Source of the DNA: Flavobacteriaceae bacterium
GTDB taxonomy: Bacteria > Bacteroidota > Bacteroidia > Flavobacteriales > Flavobacteriaceae
DNA: 38,797 nt
NCBI GenBank assembly: GCA_020435965.1
Contig: JAGQYS010000022.1
Span: forward strand, 1 to 38,797
Direction of reading: 5' to 3'
Shown here: positions 15,794 through 23,899 of the stretch, piece after piece
How the letters are laid out: every line of letters begins with the position of its first letter
Numbering within the stretch: position 1 is the first letter of the stretch
Made by a program: the position numbers and the translations under genes
The notes under the pieces: model-generated
Seen by the model: only the letters and a program-made list of their open reading frames with translations
Database searches by the model: none
Told to the model about the DNA's origin: nothing

Positions 15794-17854
15794 ATGTGGG
15801 AAAATGAAACAAATGAGGAGTTTATTAAACAATTTACGAACGACCCTAAGGCAACTTATCTTCCTGAAGGGGAGCTTGTACTCATAAGGGAAAACGTATT
15901 AAATGAATCTTCAAAAATTGTTCTTGCATATAAGATAAGTATTTATGCTGAATTACCTTATAGTAAGAATACTGTTTATGTAAATGCAGATACTGGAAAG
16001 ATCATTCTTTCCAATCCACTTTTAAGTCATGCGGAAGGAACTGCGCAAACACGTTATAGTGGTGCAAAAACAATTGAAACTGCTGAAATTGGAGGCTCAC
16101 AGTTTAAACTATTTGATAATACCAGAGGAGGTGGAATACGAACTTATGATATGAATGGTGGAACAAATTACGGAGCTGCTATTAGTTTTATTGACAACGA
16201 TAACAATTGGTCAGAATATAATAATTCGAATAAAGATAATGCTGCATTAGATGCTCATTGGGGAGCAATGATGGTTTACGATTATTTTTTACAAGAACAT
16301 GGTTGGGATAGTTATGATGGAAATGGTGCTATTATAAAAAGTTATGTTCATTTCAATGGTAATTATGACAATGCTTTTTGGGATCCAACTATGAAAATCA
16401 TGAGTTATGGTGATGGAAGTATTAAATTTGATGCCTTAACAAGTCTAGATGTTGTTGCTCATGAAATTGGACATGGCATTAATCAATTTTCTTCTCAGCT
16501 TGTGAACTATAGCGAACCTGGAGCTCTCGGTGAAGGTATATCGGATATATGGGGAGCAATGGTAGAGTTGTTCGCGGCACCTGAAAAAGATACATATTTA
16601 ATAGGTGAAGATATAACCCTCAATCAGAATGCTTTAAGATCTTTGTCAAATCCAAAAATTTTTGGAAACCCTGATACATATGTTGGTACTAATTGGTACT
16701 CTGGAAGTGATTCGTCAATTTTTGTGCATAGAAATAGTGGAGTAATAGGTCATTGGTTCTATTTATTAGCTGAAGGAAGTTCAGCTACAGATGAAATTAA
16801 TGATAACTCTGACACATTTTCTTTTACAGGTATTGGCGTAGAAAAGGCAAGTAACATTCTTTTTCAAGCTCAACATATGTATTTCAATAACCCAAATATG
16901 GGATATATTGAAGCTAGTAATTTAACCATTCAGGCAACTGAAGATTTATATGGAGCAAATTCTTTAGAAACTATAAGAGTTAAAAACGCATGGTATGCAG
17001 TAGGCATTGGAAATCTTATCTCAAATGACGATGATTTATTGCAAGGAGACGACTGTACTTGTTTTAATATCAATACAACCTTCACCCTTGATACAAATAT
17101 AGTTAATGTAAATCTACCTGTAACTTGGCAAGTATCCCCGAATCTTCAAATTGTACAAAGTAGTAACACCGCTGTTACAGTAAAAGCAACCAGCAATGCC
17201 ATAAGGGCATCAGGTTTTGTAATTGCCAATGTAGGAGGAGTCCCAATTACTAGAAATGTATGGGTGGGTAAAACTAATGCACCTTCCAAAATATTAGGTC
17301 CAACATCAGTACTTTATGGCGCACTAGTTAATTATTATAGTAATCAGATAGAAGGAGCAACATCATATCAATGGCATCTTCCTTATCCATATGACCCAAA
17401 TGCTACTACCACAGTCGATCCGACACAATGGGGAATTATTTCAGGAGGCAATACAAGATACTTGATGGCGATTGTTGGTCCAAATGATGGATTGGTACAA
17501 TTGATGGGAGTTAATAAATGTGGTGTTGGAAGTTCAAAAAACATCTACGTTACTATTTCATCTGGAGGAAATCCTCCAGGAGGAGGAGGTATTCCAATTT
17601 CTACATTTGGAGCAGATGATAGTGAAAAGGTTGTTGCTTATCCAAACCCTGTAAAAGATGAATTGTTTATTTCCTTTGAGTCGAATTCAAATACTTCAGT
17701 TAATCTATTTAATCTTAATGGAAAATTAGTATATTCTAATAATACGTCTCTAAACATAGAATTAATTGACACTTCAATATTACCTAATAGTGTTTATTTT
17801 TTGCAAATAATTGGTGAAACTAATATTATTAAAAAAATTATTGTCAAACATTAA
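15794..17854 (+). CDS. M4 (thermolysin-like) metalloprotease main part, with T9SS sorting domain
   Basis: Secreted zinc endopeptidase. 686 codons from the first ATG in this frame, though the frame is open from 15644 and the natural start is at 15357. It holds the end of the propeptide, then the catalytic domain with HEIGH at bases 16460-16474 (VVAHEIGHGINQFSS; two zinc His and the general base Glu) and the third zinc ligand in GEGISDIWGAMVE (Glu codon 16532-16534). An Ig/PKD-like module follows (FNINTTFTLDTNIVNVNLPV onward), a Gly/Pro linker (GGNPPGGGG), and a type A T9SS sorting domain from about 17630 (VVAYPNPVKDELFISF ... KKIIVKH). The C-terminal domain predicts transport across the outer membrane by the type IX system. 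It lies behind dyad promoter B. Its activity depends on how the frameshift is resolved. Confidence 0.85.
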   Translation: MWENETNEEFIKQFTNDPKATYLPEGELVLIRENVLNESSKIVLAYKISIYAELPYSKNTVYVNADTGKIILSNPLLSHAEGTAQTRYSGAKTIETAEIGGSQFKLFDNTRGGGIRTYDMNGGTNYGAAISFIDNDNNWSEYNNSNKDNAALDAHWGAMMVYDYFLQEHGWDSYDGNGAIIKSYVHFNGNYDNAFWDPTMKIMSYGDGSIKFDALTSLDVVAHEIGHGINQFSSQLVNYSEPGALGEGISDIWGAMVELFAAPEKDTYLIGEDITLNQNALRSLSNPKIFGNPDTYVGTNWYSGSDSSIFVHRNSGVIGHWFYLLAEGSSATDEINDNSDTFSFTGIGVEKASNILFQAQHMYFNNPNMGYIEASNLTIQATEDLYGANSLETIRVKNAWYAVGIGNLISNDDDLLQGDDCTCFNINTTFTLDTNIVNVNLPVTWQVSPNLQIVQSSNTAVTVKATSNAIRASGFVIANVGGVPITRNVWVGKTNAPSKILGPTSVLYGALVNYYSNQIEGATSYQWHLPYPYDPNATTTVDPTQWGIISGGNTRYLMAIVGPNDGLVQLMGVNKCGVGSSKNIYVTISSGGNPPGGGGIPISTFGADDSEKVVAYPNPVKDELFISFESNSNTSVNLFNLNGKLVYSNNTSLNIELIDTSILPNSVYFLQIIGETNIIKKIIVKH

Positions 17855-17918
17855 AAGCACGAAATTATCGTTTATTATAAATACTATTTGTTTAATAAAA
17901 ATACGTTTATTCTTTATT

Positions 17919-18545
17919 ATGAAAAATACCTTATTATTTTTATTGTTTTTTGTTGGGTTTAATTTGTATTCGCAAACAGGCTCAAAGTGGCAATTTGGAA
18001 TAGAATTTTCATTGGATTATTTGTCGAATGTAGATTTTCTAGCTATTGAAGAACAAAGCGAATTTGGATATTCCATCGATTTTAATAAAACCAATTTTAG
18101 TTTTGGGATTACATCAAGGCATTCATTAAATCAAGGATTTACTATTTCCTCAGGAATTTTATATTCAAACAAAGACTTTTCTGGAACTTTAGATTGTAAC
18201 GATCCGTGTGAGTTTGTTGCTATTAATAGCCCTGAATTACTAAAACAACGGTTTATAAACATTCCTATGTCTTTAGTTTACAAAATTTCAGACACAACAA
18301 TAAAACCAAATATAGAAATTGGTATTAATAATAATATCGAGATTAAAAATGATGTAGAGGTAGAAAGTAATAGCTATTTTTTAGAAGGGTTTATCGGAGT
18401 GTCTTTTTTATATCAATTTAATACTAACTGGAATATTGGTTTAGGCTATAAATATCAGACTGCATTAACTAATTTGTACAAATCAGACAAGTTCAATTTA
18501 AACACCAGTAGTATCGTTTTAAATTTTAATTATGGCATTAAATAA
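17919..18545 (+). CDS. Outer-membrane beta-barrel protein
   Basis: 208-residue exported protein of unknown function. I chose the ATG at 17919, which gives the signal peptide MKNTLLFLLFFVGFNLYSQ; the frame extends back to 17811 inside the protease gene, but with no signal-like start. Strand-like segments (SKWQFGIEFSLDYLSN, NFSFGITSRHSLNQGFTISS, NIGLGYKYQTALTNLY, SSIVLNFNYGIK) and an aromatic-rich C-terminus suit a small porin-like barrel. A cysteine pair, CNDPC, lies in a presumed loop. It starts 64 bases after the protease stop and could be co-transcribed with it. Confidence 0.75.
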   Translation: MKNTLLFLLFFVGFNLYSQTGSKWQFGIEFSLDYLSNVDFLAIEEQSEFGYSIDFNKTNFSFGITSRHSLNQGFTISSGILYSNKDFSGTLDCNDPCEFVAINSPELLKQRFINIPMSLVYKISDTTIKPNIEIGINNNIEIKNDVEVESNSYFLEGFIGVSFLYQFNTNWNIGLGYKYQTALTNLYKSDKFNLNTSSIVLNFNYGIK

Positions 18546-18569
18546 ACCTAGTAAGCGATTAATTAAAAA

Positions 18570-18616
18570 TACGTAAAGTTACGTATTGTTTCGCATTGAC
18601 TTAATCAAGATATTTA
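18570..18616 (+). promoter_or_regulatory. Dyad operator/promoter C (TACGTAAAGTTACGTA)
   Basis: This dyad (18570-18585) is identical to copy A, with the same AAAAA before it and TTGTTT after it; ATATTTA (18610-18616) lies 24 bases downstream as in copies A and B. It points at putative small RNA C and the micropeptide gene. Confidence 0.6.
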
Positions 18617-18618
18617 CA

Positions 18619-18690
18619 GTGCTATTAATTAGTTCTTAGGGAGGAATAAATGAAAGCTCTGTAATTTAGGGTTCAGAGCTTTCTATTTTA
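18619..18690 (+). ncRNA. Putative small RNA C
   Basis: About 72 nt, paralogous to the segment at 15178. It shares the 5' end TGCTATTAAT-(T/C)A-(G/A)-TTC and a 3' stem of related sequence, here a perfect 10-pair hairpin GAAAGCTCTG / CAGAGCTTTC (18652-18661 and 18674-18683) with a 12-base loop, then TATTTTA. It contains AGGGAGGAATAA before ATG AAA GCT CTG TAA, a four-codon frame behind an unusually strong Shine-Dalgarno-like sequence for this phylum. It could be a free small RNA or a 5' leader with a leaky terminator for the micropeptide at 18729. Confidence 0.45.
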
Positions 18691-18728
18691 AGTGTAAATC
18701 ATTATTGGTAATAAACCCCAGATTTATT

Positions 18729-18827
18729 ATGAAAGGTAAAGCCACTATAAACAAGATAATGATAATTGGATTAGTCATTATCATCATTGTTATTATTTCT
18801 TTCAATATTTTAGTTAGTTTTTTGTGA
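18729..18827 (+). CDS. Putative 32-residue single-pass membrane peptide
   Basis: A short frame from ATG at 18729 to TGA at 18825-18827 encodes a basic N-terminus (MKGKATINK) and one long hydrophobic segment (IMIIGLVIIIIVIISFNILV), ending SFL. This is the profile of bacterial single-pass membrane micropeptides. It lies between putative small RNA C and a strong terminator whose arms begin two bases after the stop, which is how a real gene would be placed. No clear ribosome binding site is visible and I know of no named family. It would occupy most of the otherwise gene-free stretch 18546-18885. Confidence 0.45.
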   Translation: MKGKATINKIMIIGLVIIIIVIISFNILVSFL

Positions 18828-18828
18828 T

Positions 18829-18862
18829 AAAAAGGGCAATCTTTTTAAGATTGCCCTTTTTT
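18829..18862. terminator. Bidirectional terminator between the micropeptide region and sucB
   Basis: Arms AAAAAGGGCAATCTT (18829-18843) and AAGATTGCCCTTTTT (18847-18861) are perfectly complementary over 15 pairs with a TTT loop. A-rich and T-rich flanks let it act for the rightward 18.6-18.8 kb transcript and for leftward sucA-sucB. Confidence 0.9.
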
Positions 18863-18885
18863 AATTATCATTTTTAGCCTAACTC

Positions 18886-20094
18886 CTAAAGCTCTAGTGC
18901 TTTTTTAATATCGTTATCCATTAAAATTTCAGTAGGGTTTTCTAGTGCCTCTTTAACTGCCACTAAAAAGCCCACAGACTCCCTACCATCAATGATTCTG
19001 TGGTCGTAAGATAATGCAACGAACATGATTGGTCTTATTTCTACTTTGCCATTAACAGCTACAGGACGCTCTACAATATTGTGCATGCCTAAAATTCCAC
19101 TTTGTGGTGGATTAATAATTGGTGTAGACAACATGCTTCCAAAAACGCCTCCATTAGATATGGTAAACGTTCCTCCTGTCATTTCATCAACAGTTATTTG
19201 TCCATCACGAGCTCTAATTGCTAATCGTTTTACTTCATTTTCAACGCCTTTAAAGCTTAAGTTTTCGGCATTTCTAATTACAGGAACCATCAACCCTTTT
19301 GGACCAGAAACTGCAATACTGATATCGCAAAAGTCATAACTTATCATTTCTTTTCCATCTATCATAGAATTTACAGCTGGATACATTTTTAAGGCTCTTA
19401 CAACTGCCAATGTAAAGAAGCTCATAAAGCCTAAGCCAACTCCATGCTTTTCTTTAAAGGTTTCTTTATATTCTTTTCTTATAGCAAAAATTGGAGACAT
19501 ATCAACCTCATTAAAAGTGGTTAACATTGCTGTAGTGTTTTTTGCTTCAACTAAGCGCTCTGCTACTTTACGGCGAAGCATAGACATTTTACTTCTTGAA
19601 CTTCCCCTACCATCTACATTAATAGCTTGCCCCATTGAAGGCACGGCATTAACAGCATCTTCTTTTGTGACTCTACCATCTCTTCCTGTACCTTTAACTT
19701 TGGAAGCATCCATGCCTTTTTCTGCTAAAATTTTATTAGCTGCAGGACTTGGTGTTCCTGTTGCATAGGTTTGACTTGAAGTTGTCGCTTGCTCTTTTGG
19801 TTTTGAAGCTTCAACTTTTTCAACTTTTTTTGCTGGCTCAGCTCCTTCTGGCTTTTCAGCACTAGTGTCAATCAAGCAAACTACTTGCCCAACCTCAACA
19901 GCATCACCTTCTTCTGCTTTCAAAGTAATTGTTCCACTAGCTTCAGCAGGTAATTCTAAAGTTGCTTTGTCACTGTCAATCTCAGCTATGGCTTGGTCTT
20001 TTTCAACATAATCACCATCTTCAACTAACCACGTTGCAATTTCAACCTCTGTAATAGATTCGCCTGGCGAAGGTACTTTCATTTCTAAAATCAT
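18886..20094 (-). CDS. sucB: Dihydrolipoyllysine succinyltransferase, E2 of 2-oxoglutarate dehydrogenase
   Basis: Core of the 2-oxoglutarate dehydrogenase complex in the TCA cycle; transfers the succinyl group to CoA. The 402 residues show the lipoyl domain with the modified Lys43 in [13 protein letters not shown], an Ala/Pro/Lys-rich linker (about 80-112), the peripheral subunit-binding domain ([20 protein letters not shown] ... [11 protein letters not shown], about 115-149), and the catalytic domain ending [17 protein letters not shown] (His365, Asp369). There is a single lipoyl domain and normal length. It lies 33 bases downstream of sucA, forming the standard sucAB operon; E3 must be elsewhere. 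Confidence 0.96.
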   Translation of the reverse strand: MILEMKVPSPGESITEVEIATWLVEDGDYVEKDQAIAEIDSDKATLELPAEASGTITLKAEEGDAVEVGQVVCLIDTSAEKPEGAEPAKKVEKVEASKPKEQATTSSQTYATGTPSPAANKILAEKGMDASKVKGTGRDGRVTKEDAVNAVPSMGQAINVDGRGSSRSKMSMLRRKVAERLVEAKNTTAMLTTFNEVDMSPIFAIRKEYKETFKEKHGVGLGFMSFFTLAVVRALKMYPAVNSMIDGKEMISYDFCDISIAVSGPKGLMVPVIRNAENLSFKGVENEVKRLAIRARDGQITVDEMTGGTFTISNGGVFGSMLSTPIINPPQSGILGMHNIVERPVAVNGKVEIRPIMFVALSYDHRIIDGRESVGFLVAVKEALENPTEILMDNDIKKALEL

Positions 20095-20127
20095 GTGCTA
20101 CAATTTTATATTTTGGATGTTATTTTT

Positions 20128-22884
20128 TTAATATTGGTTATTCTTTGATTTATCAAACACAAAATCGATGACTTGTTGATGTCTCTTTTTTGATCGAACT
20201 GAACTACCAGCTGCTGGAGCACCATAGGGTCTTCGTGTTGCAGCCCTAAAGGTTTTAGCTTCATCTAAATGCATTAACATGTGGCTATAAGCTCCCATGT
20301 TTCTTGGTTCTTCTTGAGCCCAAACGACATCTTCTACTTTGTTATATTTTTTTAATATGTCTCTTATTGCACTTGTTGGCAATGGGAACAACTGTTCTAC
20401 TCTCACTAATGCAACATCACTTCTATTAAGATTTTCTCTTTCTTCCAATAAATCATAATAAAACTTGCCTGTCACAAAAACGAGTGTTTTTATTTGCTCT
20501 GTCTTAGCATCAGTATCATCAATTAATACTTGAAAACTTCCGTTAGCAAACTCATCAACTGTTGATACTACTTTTGGATGTCTCAACAAACTTTTTGGCG
20601 TAAATACAATTAATGGTTTTCTGTATTTTGCTTTCATTTGTTTACGCAACAAATGATACATGTTTGCAGGAGTTGTACAGTCTACAACAAACATATTGTC
20701 TTTTGCACAAAGCTGTAGATAACGTTCCATACGACCTGAAGAGTGTTCTGCTCCTTGCCCTTCATAACCATGAGGCAGTAACATGACCAAACCGTTTTGA
20801 AGTTTCCATTTGTCTTCGGCAGCTGAGATATATTGGTCCAGCATAATTTGAGCTCCATTACTGAAATCCCCAAATTGGGCTTCCCAAATAGTCAATGTTT
20901 TTGGGCTTGCCATAGCATAACCATAATCAAAACCTACGACTCCGTATTCTGAAAGCAATGAGTTATAAATAAAAAACTTTCCTTGTTTGTCGCTAATATT
21001 ATTTAATAAGATAATTTCTTCTTCACTATCTTCAACCTTAACGACTGCATGACGATGAGAGAATGTACCTCTTTCAACATCTTGACCTGAAATTCTAACA
21101 TCATGACCTTCTTCTAATAAAGTGCCATAGGCCAGATGTTCTGCCATAGACCAATCTAACTTATCTTCATTGAACATTTCTTTTCTAGATTCTATTAACC
21201 TAGAAATTTTACGAATAAACTTTTTGTCTTTTGGTAAGCTTGAAATAACCTCCGTAATTTTTGATAAGCCTTCTTTTGGGAAAGTAGTATCAATAGGCTT
21301 CATCATATCAGATTCTGTAGCATATTCATAGCCTTTCCATTCATCTGCCATAAATGGTGTGATGACAGTTTTTTCAATTTTGCGAGAATCTTCAAGTTTT
21401 TCTTCTAGTGAATCTTTATATTTTTTTTCAAGTTTTTCAACATAGCTCTTATTAATTACACCTTCTGCAATAAGCTTTTGTGCATAAATATCCCTAGGAT
21501 TATCGTGCTTTGCAATAGCTTTGTATAATAATGGTTGGGTAAATTTAGGTTCGTCTCCTTCGTTATGACCATATTTTCTATAACCCAGTAAATCTATAAA
21601 TACATCGCGCTTAAACTTCATTCTAAAATCCAATGCAAATAATACAGCATGCACCACAGCTTCGGCATCATCTGCATTTACATGAAGTACAGGAGAAAGT
21701 GTGACTTTACCAACATCTGTACAGTAAGTACTTGATCGTGCGTCTAAATAATTGGTTGTAAATCCGATTTGATTATTAACTACAATGTGTATGGTTCCAT
21801 TTGTTTTGTAACCATCTAATTGTGCCATTTGTACAACTTCATAAACCAAGCCTTGTCCAGCTATTGCTGCATCTCCATGTACAATAATTGGCAATACTTG
21901 TGATGGATTGTCTGGATATTTATCGTCTTGTTTTGCACGTACAATTCCTTCTACTACAGCTCCTACTGTTTCTAGGTGTGAAGGGTTAGGTGCAATATTT
22001 AAATTGATTTTTTTACCACTGTCTGTAACTCTATCACTGGTCCATCCCAAATGGTATTTCACATCGCCATCAAAAACTTCTTGTTCATAATCTTTACCAT
22101 CAAACTCACTAAAGATATCTTTTGCGGATTTGCCAAAAATATTGGTTAGTGTACTTAAACGACCACGATGTGCCATTCCCATGACAAACTCCTTAACATC
22201 ATATTCTGAGGCTTTTTCAATTAATGTATCAAGCGCAGGAATAAGTGATTCTCCACCTTCAAGTGAAAATCGTTTTTGACCAACATACTTGGTATGTAAA
22301 AAATTCTCAAAAGACACTGCTTCATTTAGCTTTTTAAGAATATGCTTTTTTTGATCTGGTGAAAATATGGTGTGATTATCATTTCTGTTAAGCTTGTCTT
22401 GAATCCATTTTATTTCATCAGGTTGTCTGATATACATATACTCAACACCAATGGCATCACAGTAAATAGCTTCAAGATGGCTAATAATTTCACGAAGGGT
22501 TTGTGCTCCAATTCCTAAAATTTCTCCAGCGTTAAACGTTGTGTCTAGATCGTTTTGAGTAAGTCCGAAATTTTCGATATCAAGACTTGGTTCATATTTA
22601 CGTCTGGCACGAACTGGATTTGTTTTTGTAAACAAATGACCTCTGCTTCTGTAGCCATCAATAAGTTTTATAACCTGAAATTCTTTCTGAACATGCTCTG
22701 GGATTTGTGTAGAGACACCTTCAGTTATTTCTCCATTTAATCCATAGGTTTCACTTCCAAAATCATAACCTTGAAAAAATGCTCTCCAACTAGGTTCAAT
22801 AGAATCTGGATTTTCTAAATATTGTTCGTATAAATCAGCAAAGTATGCTGTATGTGCCGCGTTTAAAAAGGAATATTTATCCAT
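20128..22884 (-). CDS. sucA: 2-oxoglutarate dehydrogenase E1 component
   Basis: Thiamine-diphosphate-dependent decarboxylase of 2-oxoglutarate; 918 residues, normal for the family. It begins with the conserved N-terminal helix (FLNAAHTAYFADLYEQYLEN) that docks to E2. It has MGMAHRGRLSTL (HRGRL 239-243), the ThDP/Mg-binding GDAAIAGQG (337-345) with NNQIGFT (370-376), and a C-terminal transketolase-like domain (PHGYEGQGAEHSSGRMERYL). A C-terminal GAPAAGSSVRSKKRHQ segment is also typical of OdhA. First gene of sucAB. Confidence 0.97.
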   Translation of the reverse strand: MDKYSFLNAAHTAYFADLYEQYLENPDSIEPSWRAFFQGYDFGSETYGLNGEITEGVSTQIPEHVQKEFQVIKLIDGYRSRGHLFTKTNPVRARRKYEPSLDIENFGLTQNDLDTTFNAGEILGIGAQTLREIISHLEAIYCDAIGVEYMYIRQPDEIKWIQDKLNRNDNHTIFSPDQKKHILKKLNEAVSFENFLHTKYVGQKRFSLEGGESLIPALDTLIEKASEYDVKEFVMGMAHRGRLSTLTNIFGKSAKDIFSEFDGKDYEQEVFDGDVKYHLGWTSDRVTDSGKKINLNIAPNPSHLETVGAVVEGIVRAKQDDKYPDNPSQVLPIIVHGDAAIAGQGLVYEVVQMAQLDGYKTNGTIHIVVNNQIGFTTNYLDARSSTYCTDVGKVTLSPVLHVNADDAEAVVHAVLFALDFRMKFKRDVFIDLLGYRKYGHNEGDEPKFTQPLLYKAIAKHDNPRDIYAQKLIAEGVINKSYVEKLEKKYKDSLEEKLEDSRKIEKTVITPFMADEWKGYEYATESDMMKPIDTTFPKEGLSKITEVISSLPKDKKFIRKISRLIESRKEMFNEDKLDWSMAEHLAYGTLLEEGHDVRISGQDVERGTFSHRHAVVKVEDSEEEIILLNNISDKQGKFFIYNSLLSEYGVVGFDYGYAMASPKTLTIWEAQFGDFSNGAQIMLDQYISAAEDKWKLQNGLVMLLPHGYEGQGAEHSSGRMERYLQLCAKDNMFVVDCTTPANMYHLLRKQMKAKYRKPLIVFTPKSLLRHPKVVSTVDEFANGSFQVLIDDTDAKTEQIKTLVFVTGKFYYDLLEERENLNRSDVALVRVEQLFPLPTSAIRDILKKYNKVEDVVWAQEEPRNMGAYSHMLMHLDEAKTFRAATRRPYGAPAAGSSVRSKKRHQQVIDFVFDKSKNNQY

Positions 22885-22923
22885 TATTTTTTTTGAGACG
22901 TTATCGCTTCAACAAAATTTTTT

Positions 22924-22931
22924 CAAAAATA
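22924..22931 (-). promoter_or_regulatory. -7 box for sucA
   Basis: Read on the minus strand, TATTTTTG perfectly matches TAnnTTTG about 40 bases upstream of the sucA ATG. The -33 box is not clear. Confidence 0.4.
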
Positions 22932-23000
22932 CAACTTTTACCAAAATTAGATGTTGTTTTAGTATATTTATATTCTACATATCCATAAATTAAACTTACT

Positions 23001-23534
23001 ATGAAAAAACCTGCTAAATCCCTTTTAAAATCGGCATTTATTTTACTGTTTATTTGCTTTAATTCTTATGTAATCAATGCGCAAGATCAAAGCGTTTCTT
23101 TTTGGAACAACGTAAGGTTTGGTGGTGGCTTAGGATTAAGCTTTGGCAATAATTTTTTTAGTGGAACCATTGCTCCGAGTGCCATTTACGAGTTTAACCG
23201 TGAATTTGCAGCTGGAATAGGGCTGAATGCCACTTATGCTAAACGCAAAGATTTGTATAAATCTACCATTATAGGAGCGAGTGCAATTACTTTGTTTAAT
23301 CCTATTGAAGCATTACAACTTTCGGCTGAATTTGAAGAGCTTAATGTGAATAGAGATTTTGACGAGAATTTTGTTGCAAATGCAGATGACAATTATTGGT
23401 ATCCAGCACTTTATTTAGGTGCAGGTTATAGAACGGGAAATGTGACAATTGGTATACGATATGATGTTTTATACGATGAAGATAAAAGCATTTTTGCAGA
23501 TCCTTGGGTGCCCTTTTTTAGAATATATTTTTAG
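23001..23534 (+). CDS. Small outer-membrane beta-barrel protein
   Basis: 177 residues with a signal peptide (about 1-27, ending YVINAQ) and strands SFWNNVRFGGGLGLSFGNNF, APSAIYEFNREFAAGIGLNA, YWYPALYLGAGYRTGNVTIG and a C-terminal IRYDVLYDEDKS...FFRIYF, which suit an eight-stranded barrel. It is divergent from sucA. From memory, homologues in this family have been labelled alpha-ketoglutarate decarboxylase in some flavobacterial genomes, apparently by proximity to sucA; nothing in this sequence supports an enzymatic role. It converges with the gene ending at 23546, separated by 11 bases. Confidence 0.75.
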   Translation: MKKPAKSLLKSAFILLFICFNSYVINAQDQSVSFWNNVRFGGGLGLSFGNNFFSGTIAPSAIYEFNREFAAGIGLNATYAKRKDLYKSTIIGASAITLFNPIEALQLSAEFEELNVNRDFDENFVANADDNYWYPALYLGAGYRTGNVTIGIRYDVLYDEDKSIFADPWVPFFRIYF

Positions 23535-23545
23535 TTTCGACAAGC

Positions 23546-23899
23546 TCAACTACGATAAGTGTCTTTATACCAAACTTTTTGCCATTCGCGCTGTAAAATT
23601 AAAAACGTAACTTGTTCTGAAAGCTCTGCTATGTCGCTTCCATCTAATTGTTTTACTTTTTGCTCTGGCACATCAACAATGTAAAGCACATTAAGATACT
23701 CGGAAAACCTCTCTTGTATAAGTTTAAAAACTATATCTTGAAGCATGTATTTTAGGCTTGTTGGCAAAATGTCCTCTTCAAAATCAAGATCAATATTGGC
23801 TAACAAAAAATCTTTGTTAAGTTGCCTTACAAGTTTAACATACAAGTTTTCGCTACTAGCTTGAGTGATTAACTCATCAAAATTTTGAGGAACTGCCAT
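23546..23899 (-). CDS. Conserved small protein of unknown function, coupled to polyprenyl synthase
   Basis: 117 residues from the ATG at 23899 (MAVPQNFDELI); a TTG one codon earlier is less likely. The ATG overlaps the TGA stop of the polyprenyl synthase (TGATG), so translation is probably coupled. Soluble, mixed helical character (ITQASSENLYVKLVRQLNKDF, YMLQDIVFKLIQERFSEYLN), no signal peptide, TM segment or catalytic motif. I do not recognise a family. Confidence 0.75.
   Translation of the reverse strand: MAVPQNFDELITQASSENLYVKLVRQLNKDFLLANIDLDFEEDILPTSLKYMLQDIVFKLIQERFSEYLNVLYIVDVPEQKVKQLDGSDIAELSEQVTFLILQREWQKVWYKDTYRS

Noticed and set aside
17811..17918. N-terminal extension of the beta-barrel gene into the protease gene
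   Set aside because: The extension encodes no signal peptide at its start, while the ATG at 17919 gives a textbook one.
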